A stretch of DNA of 60,000 nucleotides from Polytrichum commune (lineage: Eukaryota > Streptophyta > Polytrichopsida > Polytrichales > Polytrichaceae), in assembly GCA_950295325.1 (NCBI GenBank), contig OX485808.1, positions 40,263,180 to 40,323,179 of the forward strand. Reading direction: 5' to 3'. The translations under genes were made by a program, and so were the position numbers. The notes beneath the pieces are model-generated. The model worked only from the letters and a program-made list of their open reading frames with translations, made no database searches and was not told the origin of the DNA. Numbering within the stretch: the stretch's first letter is position 1; each line of letters opens with the position of its first letter. Of the stretch, positions 13,003-26,000 are shown one piece after another.

Positions 13003-14763
13003 TCATGAAAACTTAAAGCCCAGAATGACTACCAAAACGGAAAACAAGTAGCGGATGGCAAGAAATCTTGCATGAAGTCTGTTGTTTCCTACAGCGTGGC
13101 TACCTACTGGAGCATTTACAGGCCCCGGACTAGAAACACTGGCATTCGCAACCGGCCCAGTACTAGGGATAGGAACTCCGGATGGAGATGGTGTCACGTT
13201 AGTCGACGCGTACGCCGACGGCATAAGGTCCAGGGGATACACTTGAGTGCCATTGGCATACAGAATGCCCCAGTTTCGCTCCGCCTCCGCCCCAGGCTTC
13301 AAATCCTCGTTGAATAGGGCGAAAATGTACGTTGGAATGAAGACGCCAGGTCTCCGAGGAGTGCCCTTGGTCGGAGAGCTTAGGACGCGGGCAACCATGT
13401 TGCTGTTATATGTCTGCGGGTTGGTCATGTTTCCTGCACCAATTTGGCCTGCAGAGCCCGTCGTTGGCCAGCCTGTTTCACTCATGGCGAGCCTCACAGC
13501 AGAGAACCCTAGCACCTCCATGGCGGCGGCTATGGCGTCAAGTTGCGCGTCCAGCAGGTTGTAGTAGCTAAGATTGCCATCGGTGATGAAAGGAGTAGTT
13601 CGTGTAAATAATGCGTAGTCTATTGGAATGTACGAGGAGTCATCTCGCCATCCGAAGTAGGGATACACGTTGACATAGAAATAGGACCCCGTGTCATTGA
13701 GAAACTGAAACAGAGGCGTGAGCACAGAGGCGGCTATGTCGGACCGGAAGACGCCTTTTGACGGAGGATACGACCATGAGAGAGTGTTGAGCTCCGCGGC
13801 CGTGGACAGCTTGATCGAAGGTAAGCCCCGGTTCAGCAAGCTTGTGCGTAGATTTTGAATTGCTGGAACCAGCTGCAGCCAGATGGCTGAGAGGGAGGTG
13901 TCTGAGAAGAGCTCGTTTCCGAGCAAAATTGTTGTAATGTTCGTGCTCGGTACATAAGGGACGACGTTCTGGAGAATCCATTGATCGGCTGCCACGGTGT
14001 TAGTCGCAAGAGGAGGTATGGCGTCGTTTCCCATCCCAATTACTACCTGCAATCCTGAGCCTCCGAGTGCCAGCAAGGTCGCTGCATCCGGATTGAACAG
14101 CCTTACTCTGCCAATTCCCAGACTAGTTATGATCTTCACCGCATCTGCGGGCGCCGGGAGGTTGTCGGCAACCTGCCCATAGTTGACGCCGATGGTGTGC
14201 TCCTCTGAATCACATCCACAAAGTCCTCTTGATCAAAACTCTCTAGTATTCATATGAAATTCTCTGAATTATATTACGTAACGAACGTAAAGCCACCGTT
14301 CAGCTCTGCAGAAGGACGAGCTGTCGATCGAGTCGTTCTACACTGCAGTCACCTCTTACTTACTTTCTTTCTTTCTTTCTTTCTTTCATGTAGTGTTTCG
14401 AGGTTGTGTTTGGTATCGAATCGTGATACCCTAGCGGTCGATAGAACACGGTCAACTCGGTTGAGAATTGATATTAATATTTTCTGGCATAAAATTTAAA
14501 ATATTACTTGCTATTAAAGTGGTGTCATCTGACGTATTCCACACGCCATAGCCAGGGAAGTTCCAAGCTAAAATTTCAAGGGGGATAAAATAAAACTTAA
14601 CGAGGACGTTCAAGAAGGCCGAAATTGTACCAGGAGCGTAGTCGCAGAGTATTGGATGTGAGGAAATACACAACCACATAAGGACGAGACAGAAGTAGAG
14701 TGTGCTCCAAATACTAAATCTGCAATCAACACACCTGATGAACAACCTCCTTCCCCTATCCAT
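13003..14763 (-). CDS. GPI-anchored glucan endo-1,3-beta-glucosidase (GH17), two exons
   Basis: Exon 1 is 14763-14631 (donor GT at 14630-14629) and exon 2 is 14204-13003 (acceptor AG at 14206-14205). The phase-1 junction gives 444 residues. Residues 1-40 are a signal peptide with hydrophobic core STLYFCLVLMWLCI. The GH17 barrel begins at TIGVNYGQVADNLP. The acid/base Glu is in LLGNELF (about E142) and the nucleophile Glu in MSETGWPT (about E287). After the barrel come a Pro/Ser/Thr-rich linker and a hydrophobic tail (YLFSVLVVILGF) typical of a GPI-anchor signal. No CBM43 domain is seen. The family hydrolyses beta-1,3-glucan such as callose at the cell surface. An earlier in-frame Met at 14850 is possible, but the chosen start puts the signal peptide at the N-terminus. 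Confidence 0.88.
14357..14388. repeat. (CTTT)n microsatellite in glucanase intron
   Basis: About six TTTC/CTTT units lie inside the 426-bp intron of the GH17 gene. Confidence 0.8.
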
Positions 14764-15883
14764 TCGCTTCCCAGCTACAGCTGGTGATATTGTAGCCTCT
14801 CCCGAATGACCTCTTGGGAGGCCCAGCTCCTTTTCCCATCGCATATTCATTCCTCACAGTTCAATGTACTCGTCCAGCACCGAGCTCGCATAGAACGTTG
14901 CAATAGAATGAAAGAGTGTCTTCGCGAAGTGACATCCGCGAAAACTCACTAACCCCTTCAATATTTCTGCCCGAACTTAACCCTGTGGAAACACGATATC
15001 AAAGGTCAGTTGGGGAGCTCCTGCAAAGTCTAGAGGCTGGACTAAGAAGTGCGAAACGATAGACCTTGTGTTGCTTTTCTAGGACAGTTGCTCTGCCGGC
15101 CACCAGCATCAAGGTACAAGAAGCTGAAACCTTTCAGGCCAGTTGATGATCAGCGTACACAAGTGGTCAGTCAGATCGGGGTCAGATTTCTCGTTTACTT
15201 GAAGTTTATTAGCTTGAACTTCAACCTCGGAGAAAGTTAGGTAGTCGAATAAGCGGTTTATTGTTGTGCATAAGAAAGCTCATTCAGCTCGTTCACCTTC
15301 GCCTTGCGGAAAGTATCTCCCGAGGTCGATAACGCGAGTAACTAAAACCTAAAACTTAGCGCCCACAAAGAGTCGATATTGAGCAAGTAACCCTTGGTTG
15401 CTACAGCATGAGAGATACTGAAGGTACGCACCTCACCTCGCTTTATTTCCTTTCCATCCCCGAACCCCTGGTAAAACATTATGACCTTCACACTCTGATT
15501 AAGCTAAGAAATTTAATAAGAGCAGCTTGCTGTAGCAAGTAACCTCACCTCCGAAACCAGCCAACGGACTCTACTGTCCTCAAAGAATTTTCTGCACCCG
15601 TTACGACACTGTAATAAGCTGCAGGTGTCCAGCAGAATTAACCTCCAATCTCCTTCACAATCCTATTACAACATTTCCCACTTTCTTGAGTAACGAAAAC
15701 ACTGCACAGCTCCCACATAACACCAATGGAGACACAAAACATAGAGCTAGTCTGGACCATCGGAATCAATGTTTCGAAAGATGTAGCAAAGGCTAAGAAT
15801 TGAAAAGAAAGCCAGTAGATACTCACACAACTCTGCAGTTCAGGAACGAGACATCAGGCTTGGAGCTTATCAGCTGATGGGAG
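14764..15883. other. Glucanase upstream region, no gene seen
   Basis: This is presumably the promoter side of the minus-strand GH17 gene. I found no clear TATA box and no convincing open frame. Confidence 0.35.
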
Positions 15884-16030
15884 ACGCTGGACGCTGTCTG
15901 CAGCAACATTGTAGCTTCGGCAAAGCTTGACGGTGGGTCAGTTGGAGTTTTGGAAACGCTGGACGCTGTCTGCAGCAACATTGTAGCTTCGGCAAAGCCT
16001 GACGGTGGGTCAGTTGGAGTTTCGGAAACG
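15884..16030. repeat. Two-copy 72-bp tandem repeat
   Basis: Two copies start with ACGCTGGACGCTGTCTGC at 15884 and 15956 and differ at only a few bases. The period of 72 is a multiple of three, so a minus-strand frame reads through both copies and gives a repeated 24-residue unit containing TPTDPPS and FAEATMLLQTASS. Whether this is translated is unknown. Confidence 0.75.
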
Positions 16031-16144
16031 CTTTGCTGCTCGAGGGGCCTCCCACCCACCCAGGTAGACAGGTCACTCATCCATCCCACCACATTCATCA
16101 TCACACATATTCATCACCCCGGTGTCAGGTTTTTCACCGCCTTC

Positions 16145-16370
16145 AGAACCAATGAACGGGAGAACCGGTTGCTAGTAATAGATGAACCGGTTGACTTTGA
16201 GAAATGACCGGTTGAAGGTCGAGACTATAGGAAAATCACCAATCATTCTAGAGGGTTTTATATAATATACCCAATCTAACAAAGAAAAACTGAAAGATGT
16301 CAACATGTAACCGGTTGGACTTGGAAACACTAGGAATCTCAACCGATTGTGCCCAAAATGCCCCCGGGCA
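16145..16370 (+). repeat. AACCGGTT-type dispersed repeat, copy 2
   Basis: This is the best-preserved forward copy. It has four CCGGTT motifs: AGAACCGGTTGCTAG, TGAACCGGTTGAC, TGACCGGTTGAAG and TAACCGGTTGGACTTGG. It aligns with copy 1 at 6640-6880 and with the inverted copy 3 at 43230-43440. Confidence 0.7.
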
Positions 16371-18466
16371 CTGTACATAACTGACCATTCACGCGTACTA
16401 GTGTAGGGATTCTGAGAATTAATCCACTTCTGTGGCGCAGTGGCAGTGAACCTGTACGTCAATATTGGAAGTGACGAGAATTGTGTGCTGGATTGATGCT
16501 GGGATGCGAATTGCAATCAGAAGTTACATGAACAGTAAGGACTTCCTTCTTGGAACTGCAGAAGGTGAAAACAAGCTACCAAGTTACAACCTCTGGCTGA
16601 TAGTGAAATTTGAGATTTTCGATTATTATAGAATCAATGACTCAGGTGTCCATTCCGCCACTCAGGTCCAGCTACTCAACTTGCATGTACAAGTGCCAGT
16701 GTAAGTTACATACCTTACCCAGTGTGGTGCGGCGACCCAGGAGACTTGGCAAAACTGCCCATCTTGTAGGAATTCCGGTACAGGGGACCCTGCTATTTTT
16801 TTCAATTCTCGAGGCAGAACGACATGCCGAGGTATACATGTGACTTGATAAGGGCAATTTCCGTATGACTAGACAGGGTTTGACCAATTTCTGTGCCAAA
16901 GTGAGCAGGAAACAGGTGGGTCACAGGCATACCAGTACCAGTGCCATACATGTTTACATGAGGGTTAAAACTCATTATGCCTTCATATATTTTCTACAAT
17001 GGGAAAGGCCCAAATTCGGCATCAGATAAGAAATTACTATATTCTGGAATTTCCTTGTACTGAAACAGCCCTCGATGAAATTGAGAGACACTATGAATTG
17101 GAAGACAACCATTTTATTAACATCGGTGAAAACAGGATGAGTTCACCATATTGACTCAACTTCGTATGTGGAGCTAGGTAAGTATCCCGCAACTCGACAC
17201 AAAGATATCCCTGAAGCCATGAAAAAGTCAATGTGAGTGGCTGGAGGTGGACATACAGGACATCAAAATTCAGAAATTGCCAAAGTTGAAGGTCCTCTTG
17301 AACATCTTTTTGTCTGTTTGACTAAGGAACATTCAAAAAGTTCTCACATACACCACCTGGTATCTGTACTGTATACATTTCCCATACATCTCTAAAATCT
17401 CGACCTACACGTGTAGATAATACGGGAATTTGCACAAAGGTTCTTTCATTTCATAAGTTAGGGATGTCTGAGTGGCCACAAAAGTTAATGAACTTTTGCA
17501 CCAATCTGACATACTCCCAGGACCAAAAGAGCAGCACAATCGTAGCGGCCAAGGTATCTCATACAGATATTCTCATGCTGGTCACAATTACTTTCTAGGC
17601 ACATGTGGCAATTCTGCTGGCGCATGACTGGGTAGATATGTGCAATTCTAACGTTGTTTCTACCGTAGCCTCCATCAAATATTCATGCACTCCGAAGATG
17701 AGGAAAGGTACCGTGACACGGCAAGTGGATTATTATGATGTCAAAATGAGGAGCACATCATGGTGAATACACCTTCGAACGGAAGTCTTGAAAGGTCAGG
17801 CATGATAATTGCTTTTTTAAACCGGCACTGAAAACATTGTCAAGAAACGTGGTCAGAAGAAACCGAATGTGAAGTTTATCCTGGTAACGTAGTCCACTGT
17901 AGATCAAGTTTCAGACTGGACCCAGCCACTAATCACATGAGGGCTCTTCCAAACCTCCAAGGTCAGATCTGCAGTAAAATCCATACAGAAACCAACTCAT
18001 AAATTGGCTGGAGACGTGACATACGACTGGCTGACAATCACGTTGTTGACACTTTTATGTAGACAGAAAGACAAAGATAATGTCGTATGAAGTTCTCCAT
18101 ATTCCACAATCATATATAATTTGGAAAAGTTCATTGGAAATTTTGACTGACTGCAATAAAAATGAAGTGTGCTCGATTACATTGAAGTAAAAAAATTCTC
18201 AAAGCTGGATACAGGTACCCCGGTTGCCAGGAGCCAGGTAGTAGTCTATCGATGTACACAAAAAGGAAAGACGCGATCACGTTTGAAAATGGACTCAGAG
18301 GCCATTGATATGCATTGTATTTGCTGCTTCATTACAGGTACCGCCCACGCAAAGGGCACAACATGGACAAGATTGTCTTCTATACAATGTATCCAACGCT
18401 AAATTACGTTCCTTGAAAAATCTGGAGAAACAAAAAAATAGTTCTCTTGATGCGCTCCAATCGAGT
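16371..18466. other. Intergenic, about 2.1 kb, no gene seen
   Basis: The open frames are short and overlap on both strands without protein character. The region lies downstream of the minus-strand BAP31-like gene, so part may be its 3' untranslated region. Confidence 0.35.
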
Positions 18467-18859
18467 CTACTCGGAGGGCTTCAGCTTCTTGACCTGCATA
18501 GTCAAGGTCTCCATGCGCACTTGCATAACTGTGACACGGTACAGGATCCAGTACAAGACCAAGGAGGCGGCCACCAGAATCGCGTTTCGCTGGCTCTTCA
18601 TCACACCCTTGTCATGGCGATCGCGTTCCCCAGGGGTGCACATGGGACCGCTGCACACCGGTAAGTGCTCATACTTCCAGTAAATCTCCAGCGCCAGGAA
18701 CAGCGCAAATGGCACCACGGCGAGCAACGGCCGGAGAGCCGTCCTGGCCACCGCAATCAAACCTCGCCTCATCCCTGTCAGTCCGGGCATAGTTAACAGC
18801 AACAGGATCAAGGCCTCCGCGGCCGTGACCACCCCGAGAGCTGCCCATTCCAACGCCAT
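18467..18859 (-). CDS. BAP31/BAP29-like ER membrane protein (plant type)
   Basis: A single open frame encodes 130 residues. Three hydrophobic segments lie at about 1-23, 45-60 and 93-112. Between the second and third is a conserved-looking loop with two cysteines (IYWKYEHLPVC and PMCTPGERDRHDK), followed by KSQRNAILVAASLVLYW. From memory this matches the short plant proteins annotated as B-cell receptor-associated 31-like, which are endomembrane proteins thought to act in ER export or quality control. The C-terminus is Lys-rich (QVKKLKPSE) without a strict KKXX end. The start is the first Met of the frame and places the first membrane segment at the N-terminus. No intron is needed. Confidence 0.75.
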   Translation of the reverse strand: MALEWAALGVVTAAEALILLLLTMPGLTGMRRGLIAVARTALRPLLAVVPFALFLALEIYWKYEHLPVCSGPMCTPGERDRHDKGVMKSQRNAILVAASLVLYWILYRVTVMQVRMETLTMQVKKLKPSE

Positions 18860-19861
18860 AGCTGCAAATAAACCTTCGCAATTAACCTAATCCTAGTGAT
18901 ACCGACACTCTGCCAAATCAAAAGCCACAAACACCAGAACACCAGCGGCTTCTCAAATTATCTCACAAGACACCACGATACGTGCGATTCGATCCGTAAC
19001 TTAGGTTGCAAAGGGAGCAAATTTTTTCAGACTCGTTGCAAAGACAGGGGAGGAAATGGACACCATAGCCATGATGGCCATCGTTCTTGTGTCTCTGTTT
19101 CCGATATGCCACTCGTTCGTCCACGTGATGGGTTCCTTAGTTGACACGTTGCCTTGCTGCCAGCAGAACTATCCACGTAGGATTCTGGTGGGTCCGCGCT
19201 CGTTACTGAACTGACACTTATCTGAATGTCATTGGCTCAAGAGGGAAGACGAGTATGCATGGCTCAGTCTTGAATATGCAAATGTGGACTCAATGGACGC
19301 CTTGATGAACATGCCAAGTGGTTGCAGGAATTCAAAAGAACGAGAATTTAACTCATTTATTGGCTCTGTCTGTAGGACACAGACTATGCATCAACTTCTT
19401 CGTTTCAAGAGCAAATTTCCTAACCACTTTGCGTTCACACTTGGATGTTACTTGTTCTTGTTATTTTTGGTCCACTTTATTTAATGTGGTCTCTCTCTCT
19501 ATATATATATATAATTTCTCCCTAAAATACATTGAAAGAAATCTAATTAACTATAATTATTTTGGCAGTTCTTGGTTATTCATTTTTAAATTTTCGAGTG
19601 ATAAATGAGTAGCTTCAATCCTTGACCCGCATTTGAGAAGAAGGTGCCCAAAATCCAAGAAAGGTTTGATATAGTGAATAACCATGGATTGGCATGAGCA
19701 AAGTGGACAACTACAATTATAGTCTTTCATAGTAAAGGACAGAGCCTCACGGTTCTACCGTTTTCTTGTTTACTTTTGATTTAATTTTGAGCCATGTGTG
19801 AACGCCCTCTAATTTAAGGTAGTTACACCTATTCCCAAAACTCTACCAAGCTTGTGCACTT
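18860..19861. other. Intergenic, AT-rich
   Basis: This is upstream of the BAP31-like gene. It contains a CT/AT microsatellite near 19490-19512. No other gene or element is recognised. Confidence 0.4.
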
Positions 19862-20369
19862 GTGCCCCCTTCCCACCTGACTTTAGCTAAGACTAAAAAG
19901 TATTTCCTAAAAACCAGGTAAAGCTCCCTTGGTTATAGTGGAAGCATCTGGTTATCCCAATGCACCTACAAGAACTTGCTCCAGAGATTTTCAAGTAGGT
20001 TATAATTAAGTAGCTTTCACACATGTTCATTGTTTTATCTACCAAGCAATGAATGTTGGGTAGTTTTTGTCCCATCCCCAAATGCCTTGCTACTCACCTA
20101 TCTTACCATCGGTTCTTGTTAATGGAGCTCCTCGTGCCCTCATAGCTAAGACTTAAAAGCAACCAATCACAAGGGCGGGAGGTGACACTTTTAAAGGTCT
20201 TATATTCTTGCCTCATGTTTAGGTACCGATGGGAGGGTCGGTGCTTGAGGCTTAAACCATGCCACATCATTTGCCAACTAGGCTCGGCACTAGATAATGT
20301 CGATGGTGTGAAGGCCAAGTTATTAGAACCAACTTTTAGTCTTAGCTAAAGTCAGGTGGGAAGGGGGCA
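19862..20369. mobile_element. Non-autonomous TIR element, 508 bp
   Basis: The left end TGCCCCCTTCCCACCTGACT is repeated inverted at the right end (ending AGTCAGGTGGGAAGGGGGCA), and the match continues through TTTAGCTAAGACTAAAA. The flanks are TTG on the left and TTA on the right, which could be an eroded TTA target duplication. The interior resembles the element at 55110-55640, including the block read on the minus strand as SLSYEGTRS and NKNRW. Confidence 0.75.
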
Positions 20370-21001
20370 TTAGAGTAATTTGATTCATGTGCCAAAAGCC
20401 TTGTTTTGGAGTGGATTGGAGCCTTGCACATTAACATTTTTGATTCATATCTCAATTTCTTATATAGTTTCTAAGTGAAACTATTTTGAAACCCTTTGTA
20501 GTCATATATGGCCATCAATTTGTGTCACCCATAGGTGGGCCCACATTCTAGATAGGATGAAGTACTTTTAGAGCAACCTATTACATGTGCCACACTTACC
20601 GGTAAACCATATTGTTTGCAGTCTATTCTAAAGTAATATACTTATAACTCCATTGGCAAAATTGGCCAGTTCGTGATCCTATCTACGTCACCTATATGCA
20701 CACTCTTGGAGTGCTCTTGGTGTACGTGCTAAGTTACATGACACATATGTCATGCTATGTCTTGACTTTGTTATTTTTATTTGTTTATTGAAAACCATGT
20801 TAGATAATATGTTTTATGTGCATTACATCCTTAATTTAAGGAACTCGTAATCTAACATACAACGAAGGATTGGTGGTGATTGTGGTGGTGGTGGTAACCA
20901 TTAGGCCACCATTCCGGAAAGGCCTGGAGGTAAGGAGGATGTTAAAGTGATGTGTCATATGCATAGGTGCAAAGGACCACGACGGCATGAATCCATACTA
21001 A
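20370..21001. other. Intergenic, no gene seen
   Basis: AT-rich DNA between two TIR elements. A (GGT)n-like stretch lies near 20872-20895. The last three bases (TAA, 20999-21001) form the target duplication of the next element. Confidence 0.4.
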
Positions 21002-21562
21002 GGGGCACTTTATATTAGGGCCCATTTCTAGGGCCCATTTCCAAACCCTAGGCATCAACCAATGAGAGTGCTTAGATTGCCCAAATGGGCCCTAATATGG
21101 GCCCAAGGGCTTTATATTGAGAGTCGGCCCACTTCTCCTAAAGCTTACGTGGTGGGTGACATGGTGGCATTTTGGAGGGAAAGAAATGGGCCGATGCCAA
21201 AAAATTGGGTCGAGGGTTTATGGAGACCCACTTCACACCTTCGGCCCACTTCACCCAACTTCCGTCATATAGTCATTTATGACTTTATGACTTTAGTTCA
21301 AGCAAGGGCATAATTCTTTTAAGCCCAAGTAGGCTGTGGATTGGGCCTTACAATATAAAGTCCCTAGGCCCATTTGGAAGGCCCACTTTAAAGTAGAATT
21401 TCCAATTTGGGCCCTACAAGTGGGCCTATGGACTTTATATTGCAAGGCCCACTCTACGGCCCACTTTGTAAAGTAGGGCTAAAGTTAAGGCCCACTTCAA
21501 GTCCAAGTGGGCTCAACTTCAAATGGGCCCAACTCCAAATGGGCCCTAATATAAAGTGCCCC
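21002..21562. mobile_element. Tourist/Harbinger-like MITE with TAA target duplication
   Basis: A perfect terminal inverted repeat of about 26 bp starts GGGGCACTTTATATTAGGGC at 21002 and ends in its reverse complement at 21562. TAA is duplicated at 20999-21001 and 21563-21565. The 3-bp TAA duplication and GGG-starting ends are what is known of PIF/Harbinger-type MITEs. The interior is packed with short inverted GGGCCC blocks, and no coding capacity is seen. Confidence 0.8.
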
Positions 21563-21565
21563 TAA

Positions 21566-22550
21566 TAAGTCACACACCGAAATAGGTGTGCTTAGGTTAG
21601 TCTTGTAAACCCAACATTAATATGTTCTATTCACATGTTCCAATAAGGGCAATCTCCACATGTTTTCTAGAGCGGGGAGCATGTGGTAAGTGCACTCAAC
21701 AGTACCTAAAATTGTACCATTAAAATCTACAAAAGGAAATTTAACAAGTTGTCAGCTTATAAATCATACATATGGAATGCGTATCAATCAACCTATTTGG
21801 GGAGAGTCCAAATTGTCTCAAAAATGCTTTGTGCAACATTTGACAATATTGGGGTCAAAGGAAGGACATGATCTTAAGACTAAGTTGGTGCTGATTGTGT
21901 TTACAGTTATATAAGATGTTGAATATACTTACATATGGTGGTTCCATATTGTGCATAAACCCTTCAAGGTCCAAGACATATTTGAAAACCTAAGATGGTC
22001 TACTCTTGACTTGCAATTATTGACCTTTAAAACCATGTCTCCAGAGGAAAGAAATTGTTCAATTTAAACTCAAAGAATCTTTCATAAGTCGGTTGCAAAA
22101 GTGGAAGTATGAATCACACTTGTGGTATGAGGTCAGGAGAATGGCGATTTCATAATTTGCTTTCAAAAACAATTTGAAAACTCACATCGATCAAAAATGA
22201 TCTATGGCTTTGCGTAGAATATCCACCCATATGTAGCACAACATGTTGTAAGAACGGATAATGATACTAAAATTTTATGACAATGCAAACCAAATGCATT
22301 ATATCTAGAAAGAAAGCTTCACACTACAAACTGGGGTTTAAGTAAAATTAGAGTAAGTCCAAGTACATAATTATAACATAATGAATTTTATCGTAAAATC
22401 TTCTAATAGAGTTGTATGGTGGGATCCTACAATAGAAGATGCAAAGTTCATCATGTTAAGATTATATTAGTTGTTTTATTACATTTTATTACTTATTATT
22501 TAATTGAATTTAATGGATCATTTACCGACATGTTTTATTAATGATAAATA
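21566..22550. other. Intergenic, AT-rich, no feature seen
   Basis: Left flank of element A. I see no gene and no clear target-site duplication immediately outside the element end. Confidence 0.4.
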
Positions 22551-22570
22551 GGGATATTAACTAAAATGAG
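22551..22570 (+). repeat. Element A left terminal inverted repeat
   Basis: GGGATATTAACTAAAATGAG matches the reverse complement of 41822-41841 base for base. Confidence 0.8.
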
Positions 22571-22638
22571 ACAAATGGTCCGCTCATTTTAATGTGGGGA
22601 ACGTGATGGGAACGTCATGATTGCTTCTTTGTACGATA

Positions 22639-23015
22639 GAACACCCGTGGAGGATTTAGGGACCACAAACAATGTGTTCCAATGACACCGGACAAACAAT
22701 CAATTGTAATATGGAGGATCCCATCAAAGAAGACAAAAGGATTGTGCCTACACTCCATGGGTGAACACCCGTGGATAATTTGTTCCCACCATACACATTG
22801 GAGGACTCCCACATATTAAACATATTGGCAATTATGACAATGCACGTGAAAATTCACAAAAAAATGACTTTAAAATTGGTGTCACGAACATCCGTGGGAC
22901 AAATGTCAATGTCTATGGCTCTCTAATTAATGCTCACAAAATTAAAATTGAGCATCAAACTAGGTAACTTGATGGTGTCATCCATCTAGCCCACCCACGA
23001 GACATCACCCGTGGA
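22639..23015. repeat. Left subterminal palindromes of element A (four, three eroded)
   Basis: Sites at 22639-22651 (right half only), 22755-22774 (one mismatch), 22879-22898 (eroded) and 22994-23015 (eroded) are spaced about 115-125 bp. They mirror four spaced copies at the right end (41227-41763). Confidence 0.65.
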
Positions 23016-23044
23016 TACCGAGGAATGAGCAATGCAGCTTTAAG

Positions 23045-26000
23045 CTAGAGGTCTTCTGTTGGTATCGCATCCTCGAAAATATTTGCATCAGTCATTTTCT
23101 CTCCTCTAGTGCATCGATCTAAATTATCCTTCGCGAAGAGAATTTGCCGAGCTGGGATGAGTACATTGTCATCGGAGGCATTCCTTTGTCTTGCCCATGA
23201 TGCCACAACACAGTCTAGGGATTGACGGGCTGGTGCATAGTCCTTGAGCCTCGTCCATCGGAAAGATTTTGCCGTGTCCCATTCCTCATAACGTTCATCC
23301 AAGGTCTTCTTGTTCCTTTGGCCAAGGACCGGTACATAATAGACAATCTCAATGGAACGAGGATTAGGACCGATATGCGCCAAATTCGGCTCAGAAATCA
23401 CTCGTCCCATCCACACTGGATTAGGACAATCCTCACTAGGACGTAGTAACACATAATGGCCGACCCTGATATGTGCGCCGGGACGGAAGGTCTCTACAGG
23501 TCGAGAACTAGCTGGCCCCACGTAAACATAGTCAGTGAGGTTTTCCTCAAATAGATGCACATTATCCACATGTAGAGCTGGTGCAATGGAAAACCGTGTA
23601 GCGGGCCAAAAATGCTCGCTAAGTTCAGATGGAGTTGGTAGTAAAGGTTGATCCATAGCCGCAAGCACATTCTCCCAATATAAAATTGTTGGCGCAATGG
23701 ACTCCATATATTGACCCGAAATATCTTGATCTGCCGTATCCTTCCAATACTTAATAAACCCTTGCACCCCAAGCTTTATGTTCACGGAATCTTTCATCGC
23801 CCTTTTCGGAACGGGACGGGGACACCCTATAAACACATACATACAATTGAGCTCAGAGCAGTACCACAGACTAACTGCCCACGGGTGATCACCCGTGGGC
23901 CACACACTTCACACAATGATTTTTCCTAGTGCACTTCCAAAGCAATACAAAGAAGGGACCCACTAACCTGTAGGGAACATTGTCTTCTTTGTGATAGGGT
24001 CCACATTCCAAAGAGCAATTCCTCCATCAGGCACCCAATTTGGATCTGTACAATACACTTTGTACTGCATCAATGGAACTCCTTGAGTGTCCACATAAAA
24101 ACGGAATTGGTGCGCCTTGGAATGCCCAATAAGTCGATCTTGACCAAACTCATTGTAGTACCCCTTCACCCATTCCTTGAAATCAGCAACCTCGTGGATT
24201 AAGGACGGGACAATAGTGGGTTCCCCAGCAGCCATGAACGATGCCATGAGATCTGGGAGTGTATGGCAATCCTCAATCTTCAACCTTTGTCCAAACCTCC
24301 CAAACATTGCATCCACATCCTCATGCGTATGTCCAACAATGAGGAAAGACACTCTGACTTCCCGAAATATTCCCTTTGCAGTCAGAGCTGACCAAAACAA
24401 CATGTTGTATTTTGATTTGTTGTCCTTCGCACAATTGTCCATTTGAACAAGCAAGAGGGGTGGCAAACCTATAGCAGGAATATTGTCGAGCGGTGGCAAT
24501 GGAAGTACTCTTGAACACTTCTCCACACCAACCACCAGTGCGTCGTGTAAAGGATCACCTATGGACGAAATAGGAATGTCTCTACTAGAGCAAACAGGTT
24601 GTATTTCAAGTTGACAAAGCAACTTCATAATCGAGGTGATAGTGAAGTTGGCATCGGATGGGTACATATCAAGGACATAATGCGCATAATTCACATCTGA
24701 GTGACCATGTGCAATCATCCCCGCAATAGATATGGGAAATCGCTCGTATTTGTCAACTCGTTTGTTTTTGTGAGCGAAAACGGGAAGCGCCGTTTTCCCA
24801 TAATCCATTTTGTCATGGATTATACAAAGCACCTCATTGGGAGCATACTTTGACAAAATCCTATCTTTATAGTAACTGTTTCTATGAGCCTCCTGCAACG
24901 TTAGATGTCGAAGGCTAGCATTCGAGATGGCCAAGTGACCAGCTGTGTTTTTTGTGTGTATTCGCAACAAATCCTTGAAAGCTGCACAAGTTCCACAACG
25001 CGAGAAGTTGTCACCGGGGCTCTTTATAACATATTGCTTGTAATGTTGTCGATGTAGGCGGCTGAAGGTGGACGTAGAGATAGGCGTGTACCCTAAGTCT
25101 CCGTCCAAGTTGTTCACTTCCTGCAACAAGTTGCACCACGTTGTTCCCACAGGCAGCATCTCTGTTCCTATCTTCTCACCAGTTGGAAGAGTCCGAGTCA
25201 TATGGGGCATGGCGTCCGCCCTACCCTCAACCAATACTCCAAGGGTGGCTCGTGCCTGCACTGTATTCGCCCGTGGTTTTGTAGTTCCTGTATTTCCATG
25301 ATCTCGGGATCTAATCCCCATCAAGCTTTCGGCCTTGTTCCTATTGAATTGTGCCCTTGATATCATATAGATGTTTATCCATGCACGAATGCATATTGTT
25401 CTCCCTTCCACAATAACCATATCACGGCCGTTTTGCTCATGTTTCTGGATTGTTTGGAACACCGACTGGGCTATGAGCTTCCGACCATTGAATGGCAATG
25501 CGAAGTAGTGTTTCCGAATACTCATCAACAAAGGCCTTGGGAATACCTGGCAACAACGCTCCGAACAACAATCCACCGCTGATAACATCCGTGCATGCTC
25601 CTCAGTGGCTCCCCAAATTTTCTTCCCTGCTGGCCGAGTTGCACACATCCTCGCAGTGTTGTATTGGCGTTTTCCAAGCAAGCGCCGATGACTTTGAGCT
25701 TCCCGGGTCGCATTATGATGGACCAACAATATTTCCGCCAATGTATGTCCTTCAAATTTGGTGAGTGAAAGAGGCCAACGGTGCAAAGTGTTCTCCCAAT
25801 CCCGCGAAATAACATTGTCGGTTGGGTTCATGATAATAACTCCAACATCCTCAGCCCCTAGGATGCTATTGTCAACACAATCCAACGGATTTGTGTTGCA
25901 AATCAATCCATCACACAAAGCATGGCCCTCATCATCAAACAACACAACGGCCTTCCCCTTCAGTTCCGTCCTCGACAACCCAATGTAATGTGGAATCTGA

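Noticed and set aside
20103-20318. 71-codon gene with a homologue at 55349-55564
   Set aside because: Both frames lie inside two copies of one non-autonomous TIR element. The similarity is explained by the repeat, and the ends differ by indels.
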